Shown here piece after piece: positions 43,189 through 55,282 of a stretch of 64,000 bases of DNA. A program made the translations under genes and the position numbers. The notes beneath the pieces are model-generated. The model worked only from the letters and a program-made list of their open reading frames with translations. It did no database searches and was not told the origin of the DNA. Each line of letters opens with the position of its first letter. Position 1 is the stretch's first letter. The stretch is from Symsagittifera roscoffensis (taxonomy: Eukaryota > Xenacoelomorpha > Acoela > Convolutidae), in contig NC_087070.1 of NCBI RefSeq assembly GCF_963678635.1, positions 15,007,840 to 15,071,839 of the forward strand, read 5' to 3'.

Positions 43189-44630
43189 ACGAGGCCAAAA
43201 TGTGCGCTGGATAGGCGCAAAATTTTGTGTCTGTATGTTCCTGGATTCCAGAGACAAGTCTTTAAATATGTTCCAAAGTGTAAGTGGATTCCACAGACAA
43301 AATTTTAGTGGATTCCGCATACATGTACCTGTTACGTAAATTTTGTCGGCACACTTGATTTTTTGCGGATTCCGCAACAAGCAAATATAGCTAGTTATTC
43401 TGGATTCCGCAACTGTAAGTGGATTCCGCAAAACGTAAGTGGAATCCGCAAAATGTAAGTGGAATCCGCAAATGTAAGTGGAATCCGCAAACTGTAAGTG
43501 GATTCAAAATTTTGTTTATTACTGAACTTGCATATGAACAATTAAAAGCTAGAGCTGGAACTCTTATCTAGAGCAATGCGGAATTTAAAGGCAAGGACTT
43601 AACCATTGTCAGCGGAATCCACGAACAAATCTCAAAACATTTGTTAACTAAATCGGTGGATGTCACCATTTAATATTTTGAAAACTTAAGGCCAATTAAG
43701 TTCAATATTTGGAGTCATTGGGTTGAGAGTGTATGGAAACACAACACACATCATATTGTCAGTTTAGGTCAATCCCAAACACTGATTTTAGAAGCTTAAC
43801 GCCAAATAAAATCAATATTGGTAGTAACTGACTTGAGAGTGTTTAGAAATCGCCGAATTAGGTCAGTATCTGGGATTGCATCAGTATTTGGGTTCGAAGT
43901 TTAGATCAAACTAGGTCAGTATTTGGGATGGGTAGGTCAGTATTTGCAATCGAAGTTCAGTAGGTCAGTATTTGGGATCGAAGTTCAGTAGGTCAGTATT
44001 TGGGTTCGAAGTTCAGATCAAATTAGGTCAATATTTGGGATGGGTAGGTCAGTATTTGCGATCGAAGTTCAGTAGGTCAGTATTTGGGATCGAAGTTGGG
44101 ATTGAAGTCGACAGGATTTGAGATCGAAGTTGGGCTGACAGGAATTGAGACCAAACGTTTGGTATTTCAACTCGTAGTTGATCACAGTAGTAATTGAGAT
44201 TAATTTTTTTTGACCAGTAGTTAAAAGATATAAATTTAAATGCTATACTACACATATACATATATGTAAACGGAATCCGCAAACAAAATGCGGATTCCGC
44301 CAACAATTTGCGGATTCCACTTGCAAGTTGCGGATTCCGCTTACAGTTGCGGAATCCGCAACTGCTCAATTTAACTATACGAATGTCTTTTTATTTGTTT
44401 GTGGATTCCACAAACTGTTCTGATTCCGCAATTACGGATATGGATTGCGCAAAATCGCCTATTTTTGGAGCAATTTTGAGCGGTACAGTGTTTTAAGTAT
44501 TCGTTTGTGGAATCCAAAACAGCGAAAAAGATCAAAGAGAAGTAGCAAAGTTGCGGGTTCCGAGACAAATCTGATTTTGGTCAGTTGCCGAATCCGCTTG
44601 CAATGCACAGAATGCACAGTTTGGCCTCGT
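43189..44630. mobile_element. Foldback-like element, 1,442 bp
   Basis: The termini ACGAGGCCAAAATGTGCG and ATGCACAGTTTGGCCTCGT are inverted repeats. Inside each end are arrays of short units in opposite orientation: GTAAGTGGATTCCGCAAA-type units at about 43275-43505, and TTGCGGATTCCACTTGCA-type units at about 44270-44430. The centre (about 43860-44110) is a minisatellite of AGGTCAGTATTTGGGATCGA. Long compound inverted repeats around a middle segment are the layout of foldback transposons. No transposase is seen. Confidence 0.7.
43860..44110 (+). repeat. AGGTCAGTATTTGGGATCGA minisatellite
   Basis: Seven or so diverged units of about 27-60 bp built from GGTCAGTATTTG and TCGAAGTTCAGTA, in the middle of the foldback-like element. 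Confidence 0.75.
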
Positions 44631-47476
44631 AAGGATTTTTTTTCGTTCAAAACAGTTACCACGCCACAATAAAGGCCCCGATACTTTTGCTAAAAAACGC
44701 GTCAGTTCATATCAAAACTTCAAATCCGTCTAAAAGACAAAAGAAATAATACTTAGTTTTTAATTTTTTTTTCGGAAGTCGATTAGTAGGTGTTCTACAA
44801 TTTAACATCATTACACAATAACACCATGTCATTTATCAACATGTCTCTTAACTCCATGACAATTTAACTTTTTATGTAACTTTTAACACTAACTGGAATT
44901 ATAAACACCGGCAAATTAGGAAGCACTTAATCCTACCTATTTAATGGTATACATAGGATTTTCATACCTGAAGTTTAAGCCGAAAACACCTGGAATTCAG
45001 ATTTCCTTTTTCATTATAAGAGCTCACAAAACATTGGTAATTGTTCTTAAATCAAATAGAATGAAAACTGTGCTATGAAACAATTTTCACGCCAAAAAGA
45101 TTGCTCGTGTATGAGGGCGAGGCCCTGATTTTTCCGACTGCCTGTTGAGGCCAACTAAAAAGTTTTTAAAACCAGTGAAAGATCCTTTTCCTATTTTTTT
45201 ATTCATTTTAACCTCACATATGTCATGTAAAGTAAGAAGGGATGAATTAAGTGTCTCGTGTTCTGAAAGTTAGGCCAATAGATGCGTCTCAATTCAACTT
45301 TAAAAAGCATTGCGTGCTTTATAATAACGCTATTATACGCGCTTTAATGATACCAAATAAGTCAAACGAAACTGCTCGTAGATCAGGGCGAAGATTTGAA
45401 TGTTCAGACTGCCTTTAATTGGTCTCGAATAGTTTTTGGTAAAAGAAACTATTTAAATTTTGGAGAATGACAAAAATCAAGCGTGAAATGAGAAAATATT
45501 TGTCGCACAAATTTAATACGACCGATCAGCTAGTCTCCATTCACTTTGTAACGATTTTGTTGTGCAGGATGATTCGTCACGCTTAAATAATAAGCCGCGT
45601 TAGGCTTTCAGCATAAGGAATAAATTATTCAAAGCGCGCTTATGTTAGTCCTTATGAACATGGCCAAGTTGTCTATTTTCAAATTCCCTGAACCTTGAAA
45701 AAAACAAACGGAGGTAACTTATTTTCTTAATACATTTGAATTAAGAGATCCGATTTTTTCAAGGAGGTATATTTTTTTGTTAAGATCTATTACATCGATC
45801 GCCAAAAATTGACTGAATAAAAAACCGCACTAAGCATAAACTTTCTGTTTTTTTCCAAAGTCGGAACAATTAGCTTTTAGATTGTAAAGAAAGTTTCCGT
45901 CAAAAACACTGAGCTATAAGTCCAAAGATGACTGAAAAAAAAAACACCGCCAGCAAAAATATTCCGTACTTCCTCCAAAATTTGGATTTCATACCCTATT
46001 GAGACTATATGTGTTGAAATATAACAAACTGAATGTTTGAATATCCAAAACACTTTCGCTTCAAAATCATTACAAAGCACTCCCGGGTTGACCTCCATAG
46101 ACCGAAAATGCTTATCGTACAATTCCATAATTTAAGTCTACGAAAAAACCCTAATCATACAAAATTTATACATCTTGCTAATTTGGTTTCAACAAATTAT
46201 AAATTTTCTTGTTTTTGGCATAAAAGCTGGTGTATCGTACTAAGCAAATAAGAACCTTTTTTGTCAGAAACAACGCTAATTATACAACTTCCATTTATGA
46301 AAATTGTATGACTAGCATTTTTTTGAAGGCAACAACAAAATTTTTTCTTTTTCATTTAGTACGATACACCGGTTTTTATGCCAAAACAAAAAATATTTTC
46401 AATTGTGCATAACATAGTCGTGACACCCAAAAATTGGATTTTTTTTCCGTTTCTCTGGGTAACTTTTTTTTCAAAATTGCCTAAAACTCCTACTTTTACT
46501 TACGGCCTTTACTTACGGCATTCTTATTTACGGCATTTTTATGTATGCCTTGATGCCTTGATCAATGTCTGATAATTTAAAAAATCAAAATGAAAAAATA
46601 ACCTTCTTGGATTTTTTTTTAGAAAATGCTAATTATACAATTTCCATATAATAAAAACCTTTAATCAAGACCTTTCATGCAATTTTCTGTACTTATGGAA
46701 TTGCATGAAAAGTGTATGACTAGCATTTTTCCAGATATGAAAATTGTATGATTAGCATTTTTGGTCTGCTAGCTTACATAATATTGTCCATTTGAAAACA
46801 AAAATTATAATTGAGTCCACTTTTTATTTCAAAACTTGTAGTGGTGTTAAGATGTTTGTTTAGGTAGGTATCAATTGACGAAGATTCAATTTGTATAAGG
46901 TTATTTTGTTTGAATTTCAAAAAATGGGATCCAGACCAGATTACCCGCATCTCCAATCTAAAATTTAGAGTTAAATGCCAAATTCTGATGTACAAGATCA
47001 TGCTGTTTTTTTTTAGAAAAGTTTCATGTTTTTCAGCGTCAGCAATTGTGAGTTTCCAAGCTTTTCAAGAGTTTCAAGAAATTTTTGTTTATTTGAAATA
47101 CTCGGTCTAAAATCTTGTTCGACAAAAACAATTTCACTATTTCGTTACGCTTAGAGTAGTTTTCTATCGTCGCTGTGTTTGAAATGCATTTTTGCATGAA
47201 AATTAATACAAAATTTTGACCAGAAATAAAGGTTCCCTTTCTTTTTCTGCCAAAACATCTTATAACCAGCCGACTTCAAGCCTGTCAAATTTTTGAAGTA
47301 CTTAATGTTGAATTTAACTTTCAATTCTGAGACGCTTACTGCGTGATTAAAAAATCTGAACGCGTAAGTTGTTTCAAATCAAGTTGGAATATTGAAATGA
47401 AAACATGAAAAGGTTTTAAGCTGAATTTGAAGTTGAATTGAAGTTGACACGTGACGTGATTGAATGAGTGTTTCAG
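44631..47476. repeat. Interspersed repeats before exon 2, no gene
   Basis: About 45360-45830 is a diverged direct copy of about 58190-58670 (GACTGCC, AATACGACC, CGCCACGC-like, ATCGCCAAAAATTGACTGAAT blocks). About 46080-46760 belongs to the CATACAATTCCATA family, shared with 61780-62240 (GTGTGCATAACGTAGTC, TTGATCAATGTCTGATAATTT). No coding exon is visible. Confidence 0.5.
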
Positions 47477-47713
47477 GAACCCTGCACTTGGCAGTGAAAA
47501 GGCGCTGATTGGTCCTCGAAACAAGGGCGAGGAGGCCAATAACAACTCAGGGGTGAGAACAAGGGGGAATTTGTCCAGAAATGGTAGTTCTTCAGTTAGT
47601 GATAGTAGCCCAGCGTCCACCAGGGCTAGTTTGACATGGGTGCCATATGACTCATCTCAGCAACAGACATATCTGCATATTGCATCTCACACTCGGGTGG
47701 AAACACATTTCAA
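47477..47713 (+). CDS. Neuroligin-like gene, exon 2 of 4
   Basis: Acceptor TGTTTCAG at 47469-47476, donor AA|GTGAGA at 47714. It carries N-P-A-L-G, a Ser/Asn/Gly-rich loop, and LTWVPYDSSQQQTYLHI, the W-P-x-Y-x-x-x-x-x-x-YL-x-I block that closes the cholinesterase-like domain. 237 bp; phases match exon 1 (phase 2) and exon 3. The hydrophilic loop before LTW is probably a surface insertion. Confidence 0.85.
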
Positions 47714-49101
47714 GTGAGAAAAAACTAAATTATACCAATTATACCATATCTTCATAGGTTTAACAGTATAGTTGAAACAGTTAAAATAGGACAATCAAAA
47801 CTTACGTAAGCAATTCAGTTATCTTTAATATTTTTTTCTAGCCTCGATTTATTTTTTTTCTATATTCTTATCGTTTTGAAGGTATTGAAGTCGTAAAAGT
47901 TATCGATCAAAAATCAAAACAATGGGATGTTTTTACACTCTTAACAAAAAAAATGTCTTGCTAAAATTTGGCCTATGAGTATTTTTGAAAGACGGTCAGA
48001 AGAATGATAAACAATCAACAATGAAAAAACAACAGAAAAAGATATCATTTTAATTCCTTCTCGTAAAATATCTAAGGCGGATAAAACCACTCTAATATAG
48101 CAATAAAATTTGACAAATTGTCACTGAAACAAATCAATTCCTGTTCTCATTTAATAATCACTGATCAAACATTTATTTGGAAAAATTTTAATAAAAATCA
48201 GAAATGCATAGCCTGTATTTATGAAAATTTTTCCAGCCATAAACATCTCATAATTTTGACTCTAAACCGACAAAGGCTGTGGGCTTTAGTTTCCGCCATA
48301 TTTCCACGTTTTGAAACATTAATTTCAACTGCTGCATTTGTTTGCGATGTTCTGGTACCTAAATATCTGGCTAAGCTCTGGCCATTTGAATGTTTTCCAA
48401 ATCATGTTAGTATAGGCTAAGTTTTTTTACGCTGGCCTAGATTTTGACTAATTTTATGCAGAATGTACCCAAATTTTCAGAATGTACCCAAAGTTTGAAA
48501 ATTTTGTCGACCATTTCTCTCTCTTTTTTTAGTCAACCAAATTGATGATTGAGTCTCGAGCTTTCCCAAAGCACTATAAAAACCCTATTATGACAAAAAC
48601 TTCTTCGCCGCAGGCAATTTGATAAAAAACATGAAAATGCTGTTTTTGGGCACTTTTTGAAAAATTTAGACAAAAAACAGCGTTTTTTTCGGCGCGAACT
48701 CCCCCTCAAGTTAAGTCATATTGGCGCCTGCGCATAGACGCCTCAAGAAAATTTCTAGGTTGGCCAGCCAAAATGGATATCGTAAAATTACTACCAAAGG
48801 AGGGATTCTTGGGAAAAATTTGGCACCCAGACAGAATTGAGGGGAGAGAAAGGCGCCCCCCCCACACTAATGTTTTTGGCATTTGATTTATAACTAAAAC
48901 GATCAGCAGCTGAATCGCAATGTGAGCAAGTAGGGATGAAACTTACGTGAGGTGGATTATCTCTGCTACTATTGACTCAATCTTAAAAACTAATGGTACC
49001 ATATTGTAAAGGTTGTTCAAGTTATTGCTGCCCTGCTCATTCAGTTCAATTTCAATAACCCTCCCAAGAATGCAGCATAAAAAAAGATACTTTTTGTTCA
49101 G
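47714..49101 (+). other. Intron 2 of the neuroligin-like gene (1,388 bp)
   Basis: GTGAGA donor and TTTTTGTTCAG acceptor. Around 48490-48860 it holds a diverged MITE-family copy (CTTTCCCAAAGCACTATAAA, TTCTTCGCCGCAGGCAATTT, CTCCCCCTCAAG blocks shared with 9330-9782). Confidence 0.75.
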
Positions 49102-49148
49102 GAAGCGAACGTTGGATTTCTGGAATAACCTCATGCCACGATTGTCGG
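49102..49148 (+). CDS. Neuroligin-like gene, exon 3 of 4 (47 bp)
   Basis: Encodes (K)KRTLDFWNNLMPRLS, matching the R-x-x-FW-x-x-L-x-P segment that ends the esterase-like domain. Flanked by TTGTTCAG and GTAAGT. 47 bp, phases 2 and 1, joins exons 2 and 4 in frame. Confidence 0.85.
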
Positions 49149-49534
49149 GTAAGTTCTCTAACTTTTTTCCCAAAAAAAATCAGTAATTTCAAAGCTAAAA
49201 TTTGAAGCTGTTTTTTATAGTAATATGGTATGTCTTTCGAAAATCAACAAAGGCTTCTAGGCGTTGACGTTCTCTCAAATGATAATAACTGTCCGTAAAA
49301 TTAATTATCATGATTAAGCTCCATATTAATTAGAAAGCAAAAAAAATTGGATCTAGCGAACTAGCTCCCCTTATTCCAAAAAGAAATTTTTCTAGATTCA
49401 AAAATTGTAAATGTTTGTAGTTGGAAGTTCAGTTATAGTCCTAAAAACGGGTGAAAAATTGTTGTTAAAGCCCAAAAAAGGTGATTGTAATGCGTTTGAC
49501 TTTTTACAGTTATTTGCCAATTGTAAACTTTCAG
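49149..49534 (+). other. Intron 3 of the neuroligin-like gene (386 bp)
   Basis: GTAAGT donor at 49149, AACTTTCAG acceptor ending at 49534. The frame is open for ~120 bp upstream of the acceptor, but that sequence does not fit the protein. Confidence 0.75.
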
Positions 49535-50493
49535 GTATTCGCGAGAATTGTGGCGAACTGCGAGGTTTCCCAACATTAGATCCAACTCTTGACAAATTGT
49601 CACCCCCCTACCACAACGGAAACAATCACTTTCTGGGGGGACCTTCTTGGAGCAGTGAACAAACCGCCGAACAATCCAACTCTGTACTAGCAGTTATCAT
49701 TTCAATATTCGCCATGCTATTAGTTCTTTTATTCGGAATTATCTTGTTCTTAATTCGTAGAATCAATCATTTGAGAATCAGCGAGGCACAATCACGTTCG
49801 CTGATTGAAAAAATACAACTTAGTAACGACATTCGAAGACCTAACGGAACTGTCCATACAAAAAAGTATTCAGACGATACAAACTCGACCATACATATGG
49901 ACAACCATCATGCCCATAACAAATCCATGAATGGAAAAATTCCTTCAGCGGCAAAATGCAACTTGGGTAATAAAACGAAATCATTAGAAGACCGTTGCTC
50001 GAAAACTTTCAACTCGCCGAATGAAGATAGCGTTATTGGTCGAAAACATATTCGCTCTGACACGACGCCGTTGTTTGGCCAGGGCTCCGATGATTTGTCT
50101 CCTGGGTCCGACAAACTAAGTTCGGCAACGGAGAGCGACGCGACTTGTCAATCAGCAACCAATAGTTTCCATTTCAACACAACTTCACGACTGCCGTTAA
50201 TTAAAGCCGACTTGAGCCGAGAAATATGTAACAGCCGAGAACTGCCGAATGGCCGAAACAGAAGAAAACACGGGTCACCTATTCCTTTGAAGCTAACTGG
50301 TACATTAGTGACTCCTAGTAGAAACAAAGATAATCAGTTTTTCATCACAGAAAACAACCAATATACGTTCCCAAGGCCGATAAATTTTCACGCGATCAAA
50401 GAGACAAATTTAGTTTCTGAATGCGAAGCGTTAAAGTCGATCAGCCCTGCTCGTTACAACAACGTGAAAACTCAACCATATTACGATTGCTGA
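49535..50493 (+). CDS. Neuroligin-like gene, exon 4 of 4: stalk, membrane span, cytoplasmic tail
   Basis: Residues about 603-921 of the joined protein. An extracellular stalk (GIRENCGELRGFP...) leads to one membrane span at about 653-676 (VLAVIISIFAMLLVLLFGII). Basic residues RR then mark the inside. A ~245-residue tail follows, hydrophilic and Ser/Asn-rich, ending QPYYDC. The span and intracellular tail place the domain outside the cell, as in neuroligins. The usual neuroligin PDZ-binding end (T-T-R-V type) is not present; Y-D-C could at best be a weak class II-like end. The stop is TGA at 50491. Confidence 0.85.
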
Positions 50494-51129
50494 AGAGAAT
50501 GGGTTTTTACAGATTAACTAGTATTAGTGTTTCTTTATTTTGTAATTGAAAAACCTAATTTAAGTTGCGTTGGCATTTAAGTCAGATGAGAAAATGATTG
50601 GCAATTTGAGTTTTTAGTACTTTATATTTTTTTTGAGATAAGAATTGCGGTTTTAGCGAGAATCCACAAATGTTTGGATCAACCATGTTTGGATTAAAAT
50701 AAACCACAGATCAACATTTAGGAAAAAAATCAGAGTTTGAGAAAAACTACAGCTTAACATTGGCGAAAAACTACAGTTCACAGATAAACAGATCAGCAAT
50801 TAAGGTCAGCAATCTATTCTTATCCTTATCAATCAATTCTCATCAACAATACCTTCGTTTAATGTTGTCAATTCTCATCAAGGGGGTGCGCAGCAAAAAA
50901 ATACCCTTCAGCCGAAATATTCACAAACCGTGCCGTAATACGTCATTTTTTGCCAGTTTTTCTTTCTGCTGTATTAAACATTTAAGCAAAATCGCGTCAT
51001 TATATATGATAAGAAATAAAAGTGATTTTGAGGTGGTTTGTGTGGTGATATTGGGGTGATTACACTGGTATGGTTATAAAAGTATTGTTTTTTGGGGTCG
51101 TTTGTTTTTTTTCTAGATAAAACTAGACA
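50494..51129 (+). other. 3' flank with possible polyadenylation signal
   Basis: AATAAA at 50698-50703 lies about 205 bp after the stop codon of the neuroligin-like gene and could serve as its poly(A) signal. Otherwise no gene is seen. Confidence 0.35.
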
Positions 51130-51133
51130 TTTT

Positions 51134-51335
51134 TGTTGAAAACGTTCGTTGTTCAGTATTTGAATTCCAATAGATAATCAACTTGATCTCGAAAAGTTAA
51201 CAATAAGAGTGTCACTAAACATTATCCAAGGGTGACAGACTATGCCAAGGACAGCACCTGCTAACAGATCATTTAGCACCACGATTGACAGTTGATTGAC
51301 CGCTGTAAGTTGAACTAAATAAAGACTATATGACA
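51134..51335 (-). repeat. 3' LTR
   Basis: 202 bp, plus-strand start TGTTGAAAACGTTCG, end ATATGACA. Direct copy of 56812-57013. Confidence 0.93.
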
Positions 51336-51345
51336 CTTCCCCTTC
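51336..51345 (-). promoter_or_regulatory. Polypurine tract
   Basis: Minus-strand GAAGGGGAAG lies immediately upstream of the 3' LTR, the place of the plus-strand primer in LTR elements. Confidence 0.75.
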
Positions 51346-52608
51346 AATAGATGAAACTCTAAATGACTGAAAAATTTAACTACTAGATGTTGACCATAAG
51401 TTACTGATGAAGAAAATGTTTGACTGAGCGTTTTGAATATGATTAACAAATTTACTGACAGCTGATTTTAGCAACTAAAATATCACTTAGCAGTGAATTG
51501 GCATTTTGAGTTTTTAGTCAAATGAAGACCAACCCTCTCCCTGGGCTTAGATAGTTTTGGTAATTTCCAGGTTTAAGTTTTCAACTATTTCTCCTCTTCT
51601 TTATCGTTCTTGTTGATGAAATCGATCATCACCCCTCCCATCTTCGTCACCGCCGTTCTCTTTCTTCCGCTCCTTCTCGATGCAGTCTCGTCCTGACTAT
51701 CTTCTTGACTGCTATACGATACCAGCCTGGCTTTTCGTGTCGTTCTCTTCTTTACCCGTGTACTGGCAATTTTTGGTCCTCTGGATTCAACGCTGATGGA
51801 TCCTTTGGATTTCTTTCCGATTCGCCGCCTAGTGCCGGGATTGTATCTTGATATCTTCCGATATCTGCTCCGATTTGTGCTGCTCCTGGTTGTGTCTCCG
51901 CGGATTTTTGGACTGTTCGTTTAACTGAGATAATTGGTAAATCCTCACTATCTTCCTATTCGGAACCACTGTTCTCAAATCGGCGCCCGGTTTGCTTCCG
52001 TTGTTTTTCGGGATCTATTTTCCGTGTCGCCCGCTCTTTTACTTCGCTTGGAGTTGGGGGTGGTAGAACCGCTTGTGCTACTGCCGACTTTACTTTCTTG
52101 GATTTTGGCTTCGTGGCCACACCCGATTTTCTAAGCACAACCCCGTTATTTAAAGTTAACGTATGAGCACTTTCTGCTTTAACCTTAGAGTGAAGCTGTT
52201 TATACAATTTTAGGTTTCGGTTTCCGGTTCGCTGGAATAACAACCCAGAGCGTCCCGATTGTCCGCTGGTGCCTGCGGATTTTAGTATTGACGGTTCGTG
52301 TTCCTAGGATCCTGATTGCTCATTGGTCAGCTGGCGCGCGTGGCTTCTGTGCTTAATATCATAAGCGAGATCCGATCGTACACCCCATTTCGTTTCAGCA
52401 GGGTGTGGCATGTCCCTCACATTAGGGTAGGCGTCATCTAAACAAGCATTTTTCGTTTTTATAACCCGCGACCAATCCAGATTTTGAAGAGATGGTTTTT
52501 AGTAAGGTTTCTTAGGACAGTGTTCGCGCTTCTCGACCATGATGCGCCTCGAATGGCAAGATTTTTAGTGTTGCATTCTTCGAAAATCTGAGAGCACCAA
52601 GGGCCCTT
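51346..52608 (-). pseudogene. Integrase C-terminal tail and untranslated 3' region
   Basis: The longest surviving frame (51956-52243, minus) is basic and proline-containing (TKPKSKKVKSAVAQAV), as in the tail after a Gypsy integrase core. The frame connecting it to the core is broken. Nothing like an envelope gene is seen. Confidence 0.4.
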
Positions 52609-53475
52609 TCATCCATTTTCTCCAAGGGATCGGGATGTTTTTCTTGGGCAAAATGAGTTTTTAAGACTACCAATGGTGCGCTCCACGCACCCAGTTGCCC
52701 GGTGATCGTTAACTGGTGATTTTATGATTTCAATGCCCTCCCCATTGCAGAATGCTTTAATTTCGTTCGACATAAAACTTGTTCCCTGGTCCCAGTGAAT
52801 TTTCCTTGGCACCCCGTGATTTGTTATATAACATTTTAAAAACTTCATTATTTTATCAGACCGGTTGTTTCCATAGACCATTGCCGATGGCCAACGAGAA
52901 AACCTATCGACCGCCACTTACACATTTTTCCGGGATTCATTTAAATAGTTAATAGGGCCCCAAAAGTCCAGTTGTACTGATTCGTTTGGTTCCTTCGGTT
53001 CAGGTATATTTCTGAGCTGATTCTTACTTAAAATCGTTTTGAAGTTCTTACCTGCGGCGGTGCATTCAGGGCAGTCCTCGGCTATTGAAGCTATTGGACG
53101 ATAAATGTATGGACACCAAACAGCTTTTGCGGCATCAATTATATTGGTTTTCCCGTTATGATAAGCATGAGTTTGGTTATTAATTGCAGTTTGGAGGTTC
53201 ATTGGTATCAAATTTTTTTCATCCATCCACACGACGTTCTCTTTCACGTAAAAGGCATTAAAAAATTGAGAATAATAACGATTCATAGCTGTAACCTTCG
53301 CGTGAATGTTAGGATCCTTTGTAACTATTAAATCCTTAATCGCGCTCAGTTGGGGGTCAGAAACGTAATTGGACTCTATGAACTTTAGATTGAACAAATC
53401 CGGTAATGCGGTAATCTTGTTTACAATTTTGCAATTTCGAGGAATGATTGACATGCATATTGAATTCGGATCCAC
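52609..53475 (-). pseudogene. Retrotransposon integrase, one in-frame stop
   Basis: An N-terminal zinc-binding H-x3-H...C-x2-C region (HAYHNGKTN ... DCPEC) is followed by the core with its three acidic residues: QLDFWGP, HWDQGTSF and CVERTIGSLK. A single stop (52918-52920) separates DFWGP from the following AVDRFSRWPSA in the same frame. The catalytic residues survive, but the reading frame does not. Confidence 0.88.
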
Positions 53476-53989
53476 GGGTGAAATTGTCTCACCTTTGAAA
53501 GCCGAGGGTAACGAGAGGGTAGTGTTTTTCCGTACTGATTTTGTTTCTTTGGTAATCGCCTCTAAGGATAAGTTATTCCGTGGTAATTCTTCTCGTCACT
53601 GCTGTTGTTTAAACTCGGGTGTTGTTGCAAAAATTTCTGCCATTTTTTCATATTCTTGTCCATTTTAATTTGAGATTTTGAATTGTGGAATTTTGAATTA
53701 AAATTTAGACAACTTTTCTGAGATTGAGTAATAGCACCGACTAAATTACTGAGTAAATTGCGTAGCCGTCGGTTTAAGTCATGTGTTCGATTCTGATTGG
53801 TCGATTTCAACTCGCATGACTTGCCGCCCTCTACCGGTGTATTTCGTGACGAAACTTTCAATCTATTTATTGATTGTTTGCTTTCCGCTTTGATATGCGG
53901 TCCTTGGATTGATTATTGCGTGTTTTATATCCCCTGGATGCACTACTGTTATCGAACCCGAGAGCGATACATATTAAGTTTATTTACGC

Positions 53990-54274
53990 CTAGGTAAACA
54001 TAATATTATACGTACTAATTGGCGTTGCTTCTTGACTCGGATGACGTGATAAGTAGTCCGCCAGCCCAATTTTTGCCCCTGGTTTATGTTCAATTTGGAA
54101 ATCAAATAGAATGAGTCGGTCTAACCAACGCGTTAAACGGCTAAACATTGTCTTGTTTTTCTTATTATTTCCAATCAAAAGGGATATAAGCGCTTTATGA
54201 TCGGTCACTGTTAAAAATTTTCTTCCCAGTATGTAATTTTGCAAGTATTCAGCCCCCCACACAACTGCCAACAT
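53990..54274 (-). pseudogene. RNase H domain fragment
   Basis: LAVVWGAEYLQNYILGRKF, TDHKALISLL and the EHKPGAKIGLADYLSR end are the usual Gypsy RNase H C-terminal half. The spacer to integrase (53476-53989) has no long frame. The N-terminal half upstream is broken by frameshifts. Confidence 0.85.
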
Positions 54275-55186
54275 TTCTAATTCATTTGTTGAATATTTTC
54301 TTTCCGCATCGTTAAGATACCGTGAGGCAAATGAAATCGCTCTCCGCCCTTCCGGTCCTAGTTGTTTGAGTACGGCACCTAGCCCGTTAGAACATGCATC
54401 GCCTACTCATCGAATATCCTTGTGAATATCGAAATGTCGCAGTTCAACAATATTGGACACTTGTTTCTTGAGATTTTCAAATGCGTTCTGGCATTCGGGT
54501 GTCCAAATATATTCATTACTTTTACTTAATAGTGGCCGCAAAGGCGCGGACGATTGAGCTAAAGCTGGCAATTACTTATGAAGGCAATGTATTGACCCCA
54601 TGAACGATTTTAACTGCGCTAAGGACGGCGGTGGCGTTAGCTCTTTTATCGGTTCTGTTTTCGTACCAATGGAGGTATTCTTGTAGTTTTGTGACCTAAC
54701 CACTCCCATTCCCATTGTGCGAACTTGCATTTCGTTAATTTTAGCGACATATTTTCCCGATCCAGTTTTTAAAAGATTTTCTCTACCGTTGCTATGTGGT
54801 CAATCGCGTTTCGCTTGGTTACTACCAAGATGTCGTCGATAAACGCCTGCGCCTTCGGGTATTCTGTGTGGATACAATCCATTGCGCGCTGGAATTTAGA
54901 TGGCATTGTAGTCAGTCCATAGAACCCGGTCTTGAACCGGTACGTACCCGTTGACCGACCTCCGATGAGAAAAAAATTGCATCGTACGCTCGTTTCCGCG
55001 CTTAAAGGCAATTGACCGTACGCGTAGGTCAGATCCATCGTTGTAAAAAAATATATCCCCTGGTTTTTTCTCGCTGATCGTTTGCCCCACTGTATCCATT
55101 AATTCCTCAATGTTCGGCATTTGATACTTGTTCTTATGCACTTGTTTATTTAATTCTCTTGACTCGAGCGCTAGTTTTACAGACAC
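54275..55186 (-). pseudogene. Reverse transcriptase, frameshifted
   Basis: Fingers and palm are seen in two frames: LALESRELNKQVHKNKYQMP (frame ending 54896) and MDLTYAYGQLPL, GFYGLTTMPSKFQ, AFIDDILVV (frame 54769-55038). FIDD is the catalytic motif, YxDD in most families. At least one frameshift near 55040 and further breaks after 54769 disable it. Confidence 0.88.
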
Positions 55187-55282
55187 ATTTTTTTTACTGT
55201 GATTACGATTGGGGATACAAAGTATTTATCCGAGCATTCCAATAGTTTTTCGATATGACCTTGTTTAAGTAGTTTATCGATT

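Larger units (their letters stand above)
3058..47476 (+). other. Intron 1 (44.4 kb) of the neuroligin-like gene
   Basis: The donor GTGAGT at 3058 and the acceptor TTTCAG ending at 47476 join phase 2 to phase 2: GG|G makes a glycine codon followed by Asn-Pro, as expected after this domain position in the family. The intron contains a complete Polinton, MITEs, a SINE, a foldback-like element and a recent tandem duplication. The Polinton lies in the same transcriptional orientation as the host gene. Confidence 0.8.

Noticed and set aside
49411-49534. Upstream extension of the last exon frame
   Set aside because: The open frame continues upstream, but the sequence is intronic: the acceptor at 49534 joins exon 3 in phase and the extension has no family fit.
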